Below are positions 1 to 8,709 of a stretch of 61,249 nucleotides of DNA, in pieces. The translations under genes were made by a program, and so were the position numbers. Within the stretch, counting starts at the first letter, position 1. Each line of letters opens with the position of its first letter. The DNA lies in contig JAHZKG010000059.1 of NCBI GenBank assembly GCA_022600515.1, forward strand, positions 1 through 61,249, given 5' to 3'. The notes under the pieces were generated by a model. The model searched no databases and had not been told where the DNA came from. It saw only the letters and a program-made list of their open reading frames with translations. This DNA is from Gammaproteobacteria bacterium. Its GTDB lineage: Bacteria; Pseudomonadota; Gammaproteobacteria; Legionellales; Legionellaceae.

Positions 1-322
1 CAATAATACGAGCTGTTTCATGTGTACGAATATGTTCATCTTGTTTTAATAACACCTTAACGCCAGCATAGTGTTCCAACTTCAGTGATATTTCACTATC
101 TAGTGCGTTTAAAGTGCTTGGGAAATATGTCAATGTACTATCAATTACAATGCCATCAAAATCATTTAAATTGATATGGGAAGGTATTTTTACTAGAGGG
201 TAGAGGTTAAGTAAAGAAATGTTATGCTCGGATAATTGTTGTAAATTTTTTACACCATCTTGAATCGTCAATAATCCTAAAGGATCGCAATAATAAACTA
301 ATAAAAAATGAGCTTCTTCCAT
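1..322 (-). CDS. Hypothetical protein, N-terminal part (runs off left edge)
   Basis: An open frame starts at the ATG ending at 322 and runs without a stop to the window edge, giving about 107 residues. A good ribosome-binding sequence (AAGGAT) lies about 8 bases upstream of the ATG. The N-terminus reads MEEAHFLLVYYCDPLG and is followed by alternating hydrophobic and polar segments typical of an alpha/beta fold. The opening resembles the first beta strand of glycosyltransferase-like proteins, but that is a weak impression and I assign no function. The C-terminus is not visible. Confidence 0.6.
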   Translation of the reverse strand, partial: MEEAHFLLVYYCDPLGLLTIQDGVKNLQQLSEHNISLLNLYPLVKIPSHINLNDFDGIVIDSTLTYFPSTLNALDSEISLKLEHYAGVKVLLKQDEHIRTHETARII

Positions 323-428
323 TACAAAACATCCTTATAAATCAACGTAACTTACTTGAAAAAAAACAGATAATTTCACCACATTCAATATCGTATCGAA
401 TAAGTGTTATTTTAACCAGGAATATTGC

Positions 429-488
429 ACGGTAAACGCATCTAAATTTTTATTGTGTATTAAGAACAAATTTAGATGCGTTTACCGT
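429..488. repeat. 21-bp perfect inverted repeat, 18-base loop
   Basis: The arms 429-449 and 468-488 are exact reverse complements (left arm starts ACGGTAAACGCATC) around an 18-base loop. No T-run follows either arm, so it is not an obvious intrinsic terminator. It lies between the left-edge gene and the mobile-element debris. It could be an operator, a transcript hairpin or the remains of a transposon end. Confidence 0.7.
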
Positions 489-559
489 AGGTTCTTGGAC
501 ACATGCTTTGATTTCTTTTTTAGAATCTGGCACCCTAAAAAAAACGCAACAAAATAATC

Positions 560-691
560 ATTGAAAGCAACGGGGATTTACGTGGCTATCTCATTGATGC
601 AATCATCCAGCCTAACATAGGTACAAATCAACTGGTCTTTGAGGCACCTGTTTTCTTCAAGACCCAGCAAATTATCTTTTATAATTTATAA
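560..691 (+). pseudogene. Unidentified coding relic
   Basis: A 43-codon open stretch ends at TAA 689-691 and reads IESNGDLRGYLIDAIIQ in its first half. It has protein-like composition but no start codon or ribosome-binding site in frame. I do not recognise the family. It lies between the hairpin at 429-488 and the broken IS4 transposase, in a stretch (322-830) with no intact gene, so it is probably the tail of a gene destroyed by insertions. Confidence 0.3.
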
Positions 692-768
692 TATTATTTT
701 GATCCTAGAATGAAATACTAATCACAACAAATTAACAGGTAGCATAAGCTCGATTGGAGATTTTTAGC

Positions 769-1274
769 ATGGGAAATTCAAATAAAAAAGAAAAAGAAAT
801 ACAGCATAAAGCAAATAACGTTTATTTTGATTGCAATGCGACAACGATCAGCATCAACAAGTGCGCTCACTTGAGCTAGAAGAAGATGTAGTTCACAAAG
901 TCTGGCTGAAAGGCCTCGCTTTTCCCGTGCAGCTACTCAAGAAGGTTTTCAAAAACGAAAACGGAACCACGGGTACACTTTATCTGGTCTCTAATGACAT
1001 GCACTGTTCTGCCGAACGTCTTTATGAAGTCTACCAAAAACGGTGGCGAATTGAAGAGTTTCACAAATCAATTAAGCAAAATGCTAGCTTAGAAAAATCA
1101 CCACCCAAGAAAGTAAAAACTCAATGCAATCATGTGTACGCCTCCATGATTGCCTACTGCAAGCTTGAAATGCTGAAATTCAAAACAGGACTAAATCACT
1201 TTGCTATAAAATATAAATTGGTCATACGGGCGAATCAGATCGCAATGCAGGAGTTAAAAAATATGAATTGTTAG
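769..1274 (+). pseudogene. IS4-family transposase, 5'-truncated and frameshifted
   Basis: Codons 831-1274 encode the C-terminal half of a DDE transposase. The IS4 signature Y-(2)-R-(3)-E-(6)-K is plain in YQKRWRIEEFHKSIKQ. The first catalytic Asp residues are absent. Upstream, fragments in other frames from about 769 (for example the open frame starting MGNSNKKEKE) suggest a frameshifted remnant of the missing N-terminal part. No terminal inverted repeats are recognisable. The copy cannot be active on its own. It is directly followed by the palindromic element at 1296-1435. Confidence 0.8.
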
Positions 1275-1295
1275 CGAGTCCCGTGCGTAAGGTGA

Positions 1296-1435
1296 GTGAT
1301 TAAATTTAAAATGACCTTAGGAGTCACCGCCTACGTACCTCGTTTGATACGAGGCATCCAGTTTCATGCTAAAAATTCCCTGGATAACGCGGACAAGTCG
1401 CATTACGTAGCTGGGTCATTTTAAATTTAATTCAC
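1296..1435. mobile_element. Palindromic MITE-like element A
   Basis: About 140 bp with inverted ends: the left end GTGATTAAATTTAAAATGAC matches the right end (reverse complement starts GTGAATTAAATTTAAAATG) with one indel. Inside are two hairpin modules in opposite orientation, sharing CTACGTA and ATCCAG, the second containing GCGGACAAGTCGC. It has no coding capacity. It abuts an S41 peptidase relic on its right. The same module occurs in the elements at 2815-3784 and 21341-21509. Confidence 0.65.
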
Positions 1436-1679
1436 TATAATAAAAACTTTGATGGGAAAACATTTCGATACAGCGGTATTGAAGCATTTAGTTATAAAAA
1501 AACCTATCCCATCGGTGGAATTACGTTACCTACCGTTGTATTAATTGGAAATAATACGGGTAGTAGCGCAGAGTTTTTATCTGCTTGCCCTCAAGCGACA
1601 ACCTAACGTTACCTTGGCAGGCCAAGCAACCCATGGCGTAGCTACGGGTAATGAAATGATGTCTTTAACTAATAATTGA
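1436..1679 (+). pseudogene. S41 (C-terminal processing-like) peptidase relic
   Basis: Starting next to the palindromic element, the frame encodes a segment ending VVLIGNNTGSSAEFLSAC, which matches the S41 peptidase active-site region (serine in the G-S-[SA]-A-E motif). One frameshift near 1590-1600 then joins a second frame reading RQPNVTLAGQATHGVATGN and ending at TGA 1677-1679. The N-terminal PDZ and core regions are missing. This is the dead 3' part of a peptidase gene. Confidence 0.65.
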
Positions 1680-1721
1680 CAAAACGAATAAATTTCAAGC
1701 TAGAAGCTATCGACAAAACAC

Positions 1722-2477
1722 CTATCTTATGTAAGTCAAAGATAATTGCAATCCATTGGTATAGAAATGTTGAGTTTTATAGGCCAAAATTGGATTCGAG
1801 TCAGAACCTGGGTTGAAAGAGTTTTTACCCCAGTCGGCAAATTGATATCCGATGCCGCCGAATAGGTTGCTATTAATTGTTTTTTGAAAACCTGCTTCAA
1901 AAGTATAAGTAAATGCATCGTAGAGACTACGATTCATAAAGGGTTGCATGGGCTCTTTTCCTGGAATATGAGAATTTGCGTAAAAATGATCAGTCCGATT
2001 GAAACCAACACCTAGACTTGCACCAAGATAGGGTGCAAAAGTTTCAGTCCATTGTTTGTAGAGCTTTCCTTTGATATTGATGTGAGTGTACATAGCCTCA
2101 TATCGATAAGCATAGTGATTTGATTTGGGGTCTGAATTTTCCCATATATTCCCTGAGAATTTTATGAGATCAGTGAAAGCATAGGAGACCCCAAGCTGAC
2201 CAAAATAATTCGACAACATATTGGATTGGTAACCGAAAAAAATCTCACTTGCAATCAAAGTTCTGGTATTACGGTTCGCAACATATCTATTGGGAGCTGA
2301 TGGGAGAACAGAAATAGTCTGATCTTCACCTGCGTTGGTCCAAACAGGTCCTGAAGCAGCAGAAAAAAACCAATGTGAGGAGGTCTTCTCCTCTAATCCG
2401 ATATTGCCAGCTGATGGCGAGTTTGAAAAGAAGATTAGAGCTGCTAATACACCTAAGCATTGTTTTTTAAAAACCAT
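1722..2477 (-). CDS. Outer-membrane beta-barrel protein (porin-like)
   Basis: This 251-residue protein has an N-terminal signal peptide (hydrophobic residues about 8-18, cleavage probably after SPSAG). Alternating strands with aromatic girdles follow (YFGQLGVSYAF, LFGGIGYQFADWG, TNGLQLSLTYIR). That is the pattern of small outer-membrane barrels common in Legionella and Coxiella. The last residue is Arg after an aromatic-ended strand, not the usual terminal Phe, so the final strand may be slightly altered. It stands alone among pseudogenes and element debris, yet the frame is intact. Substrate or role is unknown. Confidence 0.7.
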   Translation of the reverse strand: MVFKKQCLGVLAALIFFSNSPSAGNIGLEEKTSSHWFFSAASGPVWTNAGEDQTISVLPSAPNRYVANRNTRTLIASEIFFGYQSNMLSNYFGQLGVSYAFTDLIKFSGNIWENSDPKSNHYAYRYEAMYTHINIKGKLYKQWTETFAPYLGASLGVGFNRTDHFYANSHIPGKEPMQPFMNRSLYDAFTYTFEAGFQKTINSNLFGGIGYQFADWGKNSFNPGSDSNPILAYKTQHFYTNGLQLSLTYIR

Positions 2478-2566
2478 GAGACGTAGCCTATTTTTTTATT
2501 TTTGAAGCAATTTATCCCGAACAGGAAATGATGTCAATAGGCCTTCAAGTCGTTGCTAGTTATTAA

Positions 2567-2814
2567 TGTATCAGAACAACAAGCATTTACTTTACACAAA
2601 GACTGGTATTCGAGAATGCTCGAAGAAACACTGATGAATATACCACTAGCAAAACTTGTAAATTTCATAAACGATGGTTTAACCTCAAAACACTTAAATC
2701 ATAAAATTTGAGTTATTTGTGGAACAGGCGAGCGCAGTTTACAAACCGTTAAAACACTCCGTCGATTTGGTTTCAATTCAACCTGGAGTTTAGATTCTGG
2801 AATGGCACTTGCTA
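2567..2814 (+). pseudogene. Rhodanese-domain relic cut by the IS element
   Basis: One frame from about 2567 reads through an internal TGA near 2709 into VICGTGERSLQTVKTLRRFG, which matches a rhodanese active-site loop (C-x-x-G-x-R-S) and the following helix, then a degenerate version of the usual E-G-G-M motif (DSGMA). The frame is broken at 2815 by the IS5-type element and I could not recognise its continuation on the far side. This is a dead sulfurtransferase-like gene. The intact rhodanese at 41701-42027 is separate. Confidence 0.5.
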
Positions 2815-3784
2815 GGGCGTGTCATCAATTAAAAGTATGAATTCCCCCCCCGGCGCCTGGACCACCCGGCTTGTCCGGGTGCTCCAGGAAAGTATAATTA
2901 GGTAAGCCAAATAACCGATGCTGCCAGGTAGATTCCACCAAGAAAATTTCGAGCTGTTTTGTCATACCTTGTTGCTATAGCTCTATATTGTGTTAATTTT
3001 TCGAAAAAATTTTCAATGAGATGGCGAGCTTCATACCACACGCGATCATATCGACGCTGCTGTTGACGATTAGATTTACAAGGAATAACAGCCACACAAT
3101 TTTTCGCTTTTAATTTACTTAAAACCCGATCATCAGCATCATAAGCTTTATCGGCAAGTAAAGCCTCAGCTTCTATTTGCTCAATTAATACGTCAGCTCC
3201 TTTAAGATCATGTAACTGACCTGCTGTAAGATGAAATGCAGTAGGATTACCAAGTGCATCACAAATAGCATGAATTTTAGTGCTTAACCCTCCTTTGCTG
3301 CGGCCAATAGATTGGTCTTCACCTTCTTTTTTTGGGCGCCTGCACTCTGTTGGTGGGTACAAACAATTGTTGAATCAATCATTGCATATTCATTACCTGC
3401 ACTTCTGATAATAACTTGACAACCTGTTCCCAGACACCAGTTTTATACCAACGAGTTATGCCTTGTATGAATCACTCGAAAATCTCCAAACCGCTCGGGT
3501 AAATCACGCCATGCTATACCAGCTCTATATCGATATAACACTGCCTCTACAAAAGAACGGTTATTTTTAGCAGTAACACCTACTGAATATTTTCAATCCG
3601 CTCCCATTGATTATTCCTTAAAGCATATCTGTGCATCCTGCAAACCTATTAATAAAAAGGACCGGATAAGTCTTTTTGAAATGAAAGCAACTTTGTTGAA
3701 CTTTTAAACTTGCCTGGACCACCCGGACAAGCCCGGTGGTCCAGGCGCCAGGGGGAATTCACACTTTTAATTAATGACACGCCC
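2815..3784. mobile_element. IS5-family (IS427-like) element with hairpin ends
   Basis: The ends are near-perfect inverted repeats of about 35 bp (left GGGCGTGTCATCAATTAAAA, right end reads GGGCGTGTCATTAATTAAAA on the minus strand). They are flanked by a TA duplication at 2813-2814 and 3785-3786, as expected for the IS427 group. Just inside each end is a GC-rich hairpin (2856-2888 and 3713-3745) with core CCGGCTTGTCCGG or its complement. The enclosed transposase is decayed. The element interrupts a rhodanese relic. Confidence 0.75.
2898..3640 (-). pseudogene. IS5-family transposase, several frameshifts
   Basis: The C-terminal 154 codons (2898-3362) are open and carry the IS5-type core: IGRSKGGLSTKIHAICDALG, the D-x-A-Y-D motif (LADKAYDAD), and RHLIENFFEKLTQYRAIATRYDK with the catalytic Glu. 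The N-terminal part (3363-3640) is recognisable only across frames: MHRYALRNNQWERIEN, then VGVTAKNNRSFVEAVLYRYR, then RWYKTGVWEQVVK, then MIDSTIV with the first catalytic Asp. At least three frame breaks plus the A-run at the orfA/orfB junction make this a pseudogene. Confidence 0.8.
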
Positions 3785-3844
3785 TAGATTTTCGTTACCT
3801 CATCATCAAACGGACTATCAAGTATAAAGCCGCTACGTAATAAT

Positions 3845-4354
3845 TTAAAAATCACATACCACTTGCGTTTCTTTTGGAAGATTACTTACATCAATAACAA
3901 TCGCTAAATTGCTTGATTTAACGCGATTAATATAGAAAACACTTGTTTTATTATCTGTGTCAGAAAACATATGATGATTTGTATACACTTTCGAGCCAAC
4001 CTCTTCAACTGATACGTTAGCCTTTCCAAAATAGAGCCGTTGCTCTATCGAGCCAAACTCACCTGAACGTGGTGCAACATAAAAGCTAAACTGTGTTCTA
4101 TAATCATATTTTAATATAACCTGACATCTAACCGATACAGACCGACCATAAGGAATACTAGAAGTATAAACAAACACTTCGTTTTCATAACTACTGCTTC
4201 CTTTATTTATAGGCAGTACTTCTCGTACCGCTGGCGTAACGTTATAAGTAAGACTAGATTTTGCTAAGTTTTTTTCTACATGCACTGATTGCTCTTCAGC
4301 AGAAAAACCAATAAGACTGTGTGCTAATAACACAGCTGCAACAAAAAACCTCAT
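3845..4354 (-). CDS. Hypothetical exported protein
   Basis: This 169-residue protein has a clear signal peptide (MRFFVAAVLLAHSLIGFSA, cleavage probably after FSA), so it should be periplasmic or secreted. The mature part is rich in beta strands (SVRCQVILKYDYRTQFSFY, SNLAIVIDVS) and has only two cysteines, one near the middle and one two residues before the end, which could form a disulfide. I recognise no family. It is the last gene before the radA-side core region and sits downstream of the IS5-type element. A ribosome-binding sequence (AAGGAG) precedes the ATG. Confidence 0.6.
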   Translation of the reverse strand: MRFFVAAVLLAHSLIGFSAEEQSVHVEKNLAKSSLTYNVTPAVREVLPINKGSSSYENEVFVYTSSIPYGRSVSVRCQVILKYDYRTQFSFYVAPRSGEFGSIEQRLYFGKANVSVEEVGSKVYTNHHMFSDTDNKTSVFYINRVKSSNLAIVIDVSNLPKETQVVCDF

Positions 4355-4447
4355 AACTGAAACTCCTTATACAAACATAAAACGGTAAATCTTAAATTAA
4401 TGATTAATTAAAACCCGGCAAAGTTTAACATCAAAGCATCATACTCA

Positions 4448-5803
4448 CTAGATAAAACGCAGCACATCTTGAATAGATTTAACCGGCTCAATCTCTATAG
4501 CCATAGCCTGCTTAGGTGCGTTTCCCTGTGGAATAATCGCACGTTTAAATCCATGTTTTTCAGCTTCACGGAGCCTTTCTTGGCCGCTTTGAACTGGCCT
4601 AATTTCACCAGCAAGCCCGACTTCTCCAAAAATCACGGTATCTTTATCAAAAATACGATCACGTAAACTCGACACAACAGCGGCTAGCAACGCCAAGTCA
4701 CTCCCTGTATCCGCCACTTTAATGCCACCAACTACATTGATAAATACATCTTGATCAAACGTCACAATCCCGCCATGACGATGTAATACAGCCAATAAAA
4801 TAGCCAAGCGATTATGCTCAAGTCCTGCTGTCACACGACGTGCTTGCCCACCATGTGATTCATCAACTAACGCTTGAATATCAACAAGCATGGGACGTGT
4901 GCCTTCCCAGGTCACCATCACGGCATTGCCTGGTGTCGGCTCAAACGTACGAGACAAAAAAATAGCTGATGGATTAGCAACTTCTTTTAAGCCTTTATCT
5001 GTCATTGCAAAAACACCGAGTTCATTGGCGGCCCCAAAACGGTTTTTAATCGCCCGAATCACACGAAAACGGTTATCTGCTTGACCTTCAAAATAAAGTA
5101 CACTATCAACCATGTGCTCAAGCACACGTGGACCTGCAAGGGAGCCATCTTTGGTCACATGCCCCACTAAAAAAATAGCGGTCTGCGTCATTTTTGCAAA
5201 ACGAACCAAAAGCGCCGTTGCTTCACGTACTTGTCCAACCCCACCAGGGGCTGAGTTCACCGCTTCTGTAAATATGGTTTGGACTGAATCAATAACTATC
5301 ACTCGAGGCTTAATCGTTTTCGTATGTGATAAAATAATCTCAACTTGTGTTTCCGCGAGTAATTGCAAGCCTTCTGTTGGCAATTGTAAGCGCTTTGCCC
5401 GCATGGCGACTTGTTGTAAAGACTCCTCGCCGGTGACATATAGAACAGGATACTCATGTGATAAATGCGCCATTGCTTGCAGCAGCACGGTGGATTTCCC
5501 AATGCCAGGATCACCGCCTAATAGCACCACGGAGCCATCAACAAGCCCGCCTCCAAGTACACGATTCAGCTCTGACAACCCTAAATCCATTCGCGTTGTT
5601 TTTTCGATGGTCACCGCATCAAGCGCTGTAACCTGTGAACGCTGATTGGCATAATGACTCATGCGTTGTCGGCCAGCAGCACTGGGAGGAATACTGCCTT
5701 CTTCTGCAATCGCATTCCAAGCATTGCATTGCATGCACTGCCCCGCCCATTGAGAAGAAACTGCTGCACATTGATTACAAATATACCTTGTTTTTACTTT
5801 CAT
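4448..5803 (-). CDS. radA: DNA repair protein RadA
   Basis: This 451-residue RecA-like ATPase promotes branch migration of recombination intermediates. The N-terminal four-cysteine zinc finger is present (C9-x2-C12, C23-x2-C26). It is followed by a Walker A motif (GGDPGIGKST, about residue 95), a Walker B region (VIVIDSVQTIF), the RadA-specific KNRFG motif (about residue 250) and a C-terminal Lon-like domain. Length matches the family (about 450-460). It is transcribed away from xseB-ispA, with about 85 bases between the divergent starts. Confidence 0.97.
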   Translation of the reverse strand: MKVKTRYICNQCAAVSSQWAGQCMQCNAWNAIAEEGSIPPSAAGRQRMSHYANQRSQVTALDAVTIEKTTRMDLGLSELNRVLGGGLVDGSVVLLGGDPGIGKSTVLLQAMAHLSHEYPVLYVTGEESLQQVAMRAKRLQLPTEGLQLLAETQVEIILSHTKTIKPRVIVIDSVQTIFTEAVNSAPGGVGQVREATALLVRFAKMTQTAIFLVGHVTKDGSLAGPRVLEHMVDSVLYFEGQADNRFRVIRAIKNRFGAANELGVFAMTDKGLKEVANPSAIFLSRTFEPTPGNAVMVTWEGTRPMLVDIQALVDESHGGQARRVTAGLEHNRLAILLAVLHRHGGIVTFDQDVFINVVGGIKVADTGSDLALLAAVVSSLRDRIFDKDTVIFGEVGLAGEIRPVQSGQERLREAEKHGFKRAIIPQGNAPKQAMAIEIEPVKSIQDVLRFI

Positions 5804-5887
5804 AAGAATTTAATCAGTTGAATTGCACGTTAAAAACAAAACAGTATAATAACAGCTTATCTACCTGATAACTTAAAGCATTTATTT

Positions 5888-6097
5888 ATGAGCAAACCTA
5901 TCCAGTTTGAACAATCCATTCAAGCACTTGAGCAGGTCGTTTCAGCACTTGAAAAAGGAGATGCCTCACTTGATGACGCATTAAAACAGTTTGAAAAAGG
6001 CATTGGACTAACACGCGCATGCCAGACACTCCTCACAGATGCCGAGCAAAAAATTAATCAGCTTATTAATCAAGATACAACCAAGGGAGAGTCGTAA
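5888..6097 (+). CDS. xseB: Exodeoxyribonuclease VII small subunit
   Basis: At 69 residues this is the expected size for XseB, a helical protein that binds the large subunit XseA, which is not in this window. The family pattern is visible: [20 protein letters not shown], then [19 protein letters not shown]. The gene precedes ispA with two bases between its stop and the ispA ATG, the xseB-ispA order common in gammaproteobacteria, and the two are probably cotranscribed. Confidence 0.95.
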   Translation: MSKPIQFEQSIQALEQVVSALEKGDASLDDALKQFEKGIGLTRACQTLLTDAEQKINQLINQDTTKGES

Positions 6098-6099
6098 TA

Positions 6100-7002
6100 A
6101 TGCCTAATCAAGCTGAAAACATAACGCGTTTAGAGCAACGTTTACGCGATGTCATTCAGAATACCCCCATTCCTGCAGAGCGTATTCAACAAGCCATGCT
6201 ATATGCCCTGTTTCCTGGCGGTAAACGTTTACGGCCCCGCCTGGTTTATCTTGCAGGCGAATTACTTCATATCCCAAACAGCACATTAGACAGCATTGCC
6301 ATTGCCATTGAGCTTATACATTCTTACTCATTGGTGCATGATGATTTACCCTCGATGGATAATGACGACATGCGTCGTGGCAAACCCAGTTGCCATCGTG
6401 CATTTGATGAAGCAACGGCAATCCTCGTCGGAGATGGCCTGCAGGCACTCGCTATTGATGTATTACTTACCCAACTCCCACATACTTTATCAACACCTAA
6501 AGTGCTCACAGTAACCCATGAGCTTGTTAAAGCATGTGGTCCATCAGGCATGGTTAGCGGTCAGAGTCTCGACTTATCCGAACTGTCAAACCAACAGGTT
6601 ACAGAAACCATGCTGTCACAAATTCATGACTTAAAGACCACTCATCTCATGCTTGTCTGCATTAACATGGTACTGGCTGCAGGCGACCCTCTCCCTGAAG
6701 CTGCCAATGCTCTACGTTTATTTGCAACTCACTTTGGGCTCGCTTTTCAAATGCAAGATGATTATCTTGATGCCTACGGCCCAACGGAAGGCCTTGGGAA
6801 AAACCGTGCTTCAGATAAAGAAAACAATAAATCAACGTTTGCTAACTGCTACACAGAAAAAGCCTTGCAGCAAATGATTCAAATTCATTTTAAAAAAACA
6901 GAAGCTGCTTTAGATATATTTACGCAGGACACAACACCACTTCGTAATTTATTGCATGAGCTACTCAAGCGCTCATCCCAAGTATTTATATTACAAAAAT
7001 AA
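6100..7002 (+). CDS. ispA: Farnesyl diphosphate synthase (geranyltranstransferase)
   Basis: This 300-residue all-helical prenyltransferase condenses IPP with DMAPP and geranyl diphosphate to farnesyl diphosphate. The first Asp-rich motif is HDDLPSMDNDDMRRG (about residues 83-97), with the two-residue insertion typical of bacterial FPP synthases. The second is QMQDDYLDAYG (about 220), with Tyr where Ile is common. GGKRLRPRL binds substrate. It is coupled to xseB. Its substrates would come from the mevalonate genes at 29.6-32.8 and 38.6-40.5 kb. Confidence 0.95.
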   Translation: MPNQAENITRLEQRLRDVIQNTPIPAERIQQAMLYALFPGGKRLRPRLVYLAGELLHIPNSTLDSIAIAIELIHSYSLVHDDLPSMDNDDMRRGKPSCHRAFDEATAILVGDGLQALAIDVLLTQLPHTLSTPKVLTVTHELVKACGPSGMVSGQSLDLSELSNQQVTETMLSQIHDLKTTHLMLVCINMVLAAGDPLPEAANALRLFATHFGLAFQMQDDYLDAYGPTEGLGKNRASDKENNKSTFANCYTEKALQQMIQIHFKKTEAALDIFTQDTTPLRNLLHELLKRSSQVFILQK

Positions 7003-7040
7003 TAAACACCAATTTTTTAACATAAAACACATAAATCTGC

Positions 7041-7070
7041 TTGACAGAGAAACCCCGTCTCCTTTAAACT
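7041..7070 (+). promoter_or_regulatory. Sigma-70 promoter of tRNA-Ala
   Basis: TTGACA at 7041-7046 is followed after 18 bases by TAAACT (7065-7070), about 17 bases upstream of the mature tRNA-Ala. The -35 is a perfect consensus and the discriminator is GC-rich (GCGTTCGC), as in growth-rate controlled stable RNA promoters. It probably drives tRNA-Ala and tRNA-Glu together. Confidence 0.65.
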
Positions 7071-7086
7071 TGCGTTCGCTCTTCAA

Positions 7087-7162
<76 letters not shown>

Positions 7163-7206
7163 GAATAGTTTTTTATGCTATTCTAACTAAGAAACAACAG
7201 ACTTAG

Positions 7207-7282
7207 GTCCCCATCGTCTAGAGGCCTAGGACACCGCCCTTTCACGGCGGTAACAGGGGTTCGACTCCCCTTGGGGACGCCA
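7207..7282 (+). tRNA. tRNA-Glu (anticodon TTC)
   Basis: A 76-base cloverleaf starting GTCCCCATCGTCTAGAGG, with anticodon stem CCGCC/GGCGG around the loop CTTTCAC (anticodon TTC, reads GAA/GAG). The T arm is GGGGTTCGACTCCCC and CCA is encoded. It lies 44 bases after tRNA-Ala and is probably processed from the same transcript. Confidence 0.95.
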
Positions 7283-7294
7283 TCTTTTGGTGTA

Positions 7295-8617
7295 TTACAA
7301 ACGTTCGAAAATTGTTCGATTATTAAATCCAAACAAACGCCCATGCATACGATAAGCAGATTCATCTGTCATATTAGCAATCGCATCACATATGACCCGT
7401 CGAGCAGATGCCTCATCAGCTGAACCATCAAATGATACTCTGTTTTTTAAATTCAATAAACCCATCGGATTTGAATTAATTGCATCAAACAATCGCAACA
7501 CAACCGTTTGCCCACCATATTCAAACGTTCGCGCCTCTTGCGAATCAATAACATGCTTATAAATACAATTAATTAATGCACACAGTAACGCTTTTGCTTC
7601 AGGCAATAGCTCTGCATTATATTTAAGTAACCCGGTTTGGAATCTATTATCCACTACTTTAATTTCTGTCGACGTCACAAAATAATTAACCATTTCTCCA
7701 ATGGCTTGCTTTCTCACAAAAATAGCGTCATCAAATAAAGCATCAAGTAACGGTAAGGGACGTTTATCAAGTGCTGTTTCAGCCAGTAAGGCTCGAAAAT
7801 CAGGCGTATCAAGTGCAGCACGTCCTATCAAGCGCAATTGAATCGCATCTTCTAAGTCATGTACACCATAAGCCACATCATCTGCAATATTCATAATAGA
7901 GCAATCTAAACTACAGTATTTTGAAGTGCCGTGCTGTTTATCTTTCGGCATTTTCTCTAATGATTGAAATAAAACTTTATCTTCGTCAGGTAACGCTTGA
8001 ATAAGCCAATCAACTTCCGATTCTTCCGTTTTAAAGTAAGCTTTAGGGGGTAACCAGTCATTGATTCGTATGGTCTCATGCGGCACACTTCTTTCAGCCG
8101 GCATGATCGACGCCAGGACACGCTCATGGCTAACTGGATATTTTAAAATACCAAGAAGTGCACGACGTGTTAAATCCAAACCAAAATCACCATAGCTATT
8201 TTCAAGCTTGGTTAATAACCGAAGTGTTTGCCCATTCCCTTCAAACCCACCATGCCGATGCATCATATAATTCAGTGCTACTTCACCACCATGCCCAAAC
8301 GGTGGGTGTCCAATATCATGTAATAGGCAAATGACATTAATTAGATCTTCATTCGGCAATAAATCAACATACTCAGGATTAATTGGGTTACTGCTTAATC
8401 GCCGAACCAAACTACATCCAATCGATGAGACCTCTAATGAATGCGTTAAGCGCGTACGATGAAAGTCACCTTCATCTGTTCCTAGAATTTGTGTTTTACG
8501 TTGTAAGCGTCGAAACGCCGGACAATGAATCACGCGTGTCCTATCTCGCTCGTAAGATCCTCGCTTGTCTTGCTCTCCACGTTGATGACTTTTCCCTGAG
8601 CGACGTTCAGTCCACAT
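7295..8617 (-). CDS. dgt: Deoxyguanosinetriphosphate triphosphohydrolase (HD family)
   Basis: This 440-residue HD-domain enzyme hydrolyses dGTP to deoxyguanosine and triphosphate. The metal-binding HD motif is clear in LLHDIGHPPFGHGGE (about residues 95-109). The N-terminal signature RTRVIHCPAFRRLQRKTQIL and the downstream NIADDVAYGVHDLEDA motif, with the last metal-binding Asp, are also present. Length matches the family. It converges on the tRNA-Glu gene, with 12 bases between them. Confidence 0.93.
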   Translation of the reverse strand: MWTERRSGKSHQRGEQDKRGSYERDRTRVIHCPAFRRLQRKTQILGTDEGDFHRTRLTHSLEVSSIGCSLVRRLSSNPINPEYVDLLPNEDLINVICLLHDIGHPPFGHGGEVALNYMMHRHGGFEGNGQTLRLLTKLENSYGDFGLDLTRRALLGILKYPVSHERVLASIMPAERSVPHETIRINDWLPPKAYFKTEESEVDWLIQALPDEDKVLFQSLEKMPKDKQHGTSKYCSLDCSIMNIADDVAYGVHDLEDAIQLRLIGRAALDTPDFRALLAETALDKRPLPLLDALFDDAIFVRKQAIGEMVNYFVTSTEIKVVDNRFQTGLLKYNAELLPEAKALLCALINCIYKHVIDSQEARTFEYGGQTVVLRLFDAINSNPMGLLNLKNRVSFDGSADEASARRVICDAIANMTDESAYRMHGRLFGFNNRTIFERL

Positions 8618-8709
8618 TCAAACTCTCCTGAAAAAAATAGCTTAATTTGCTTAAGTTTATTGAACTATTGCAGATAACCTCAATAGAAGAATAAAAAAAG
8701 GGCGAAATC

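Noticed and set aside
3290-3345. A AAA AAG heptamer at the orfA/orfB junction of the IS5-type transposase as a programmed -1 frameshift site
   Set aside because: The site fits the classic heptamer, but orfA upstream has at least three other frame breaks, so the copy is decayed and programming cannot be claimed.
5112-5645. Open frame of 177 codons on the plus strand
   Set aside because: It is wholly antisense to radA, with no ribosome-binding site and no recognisable protein pattern.
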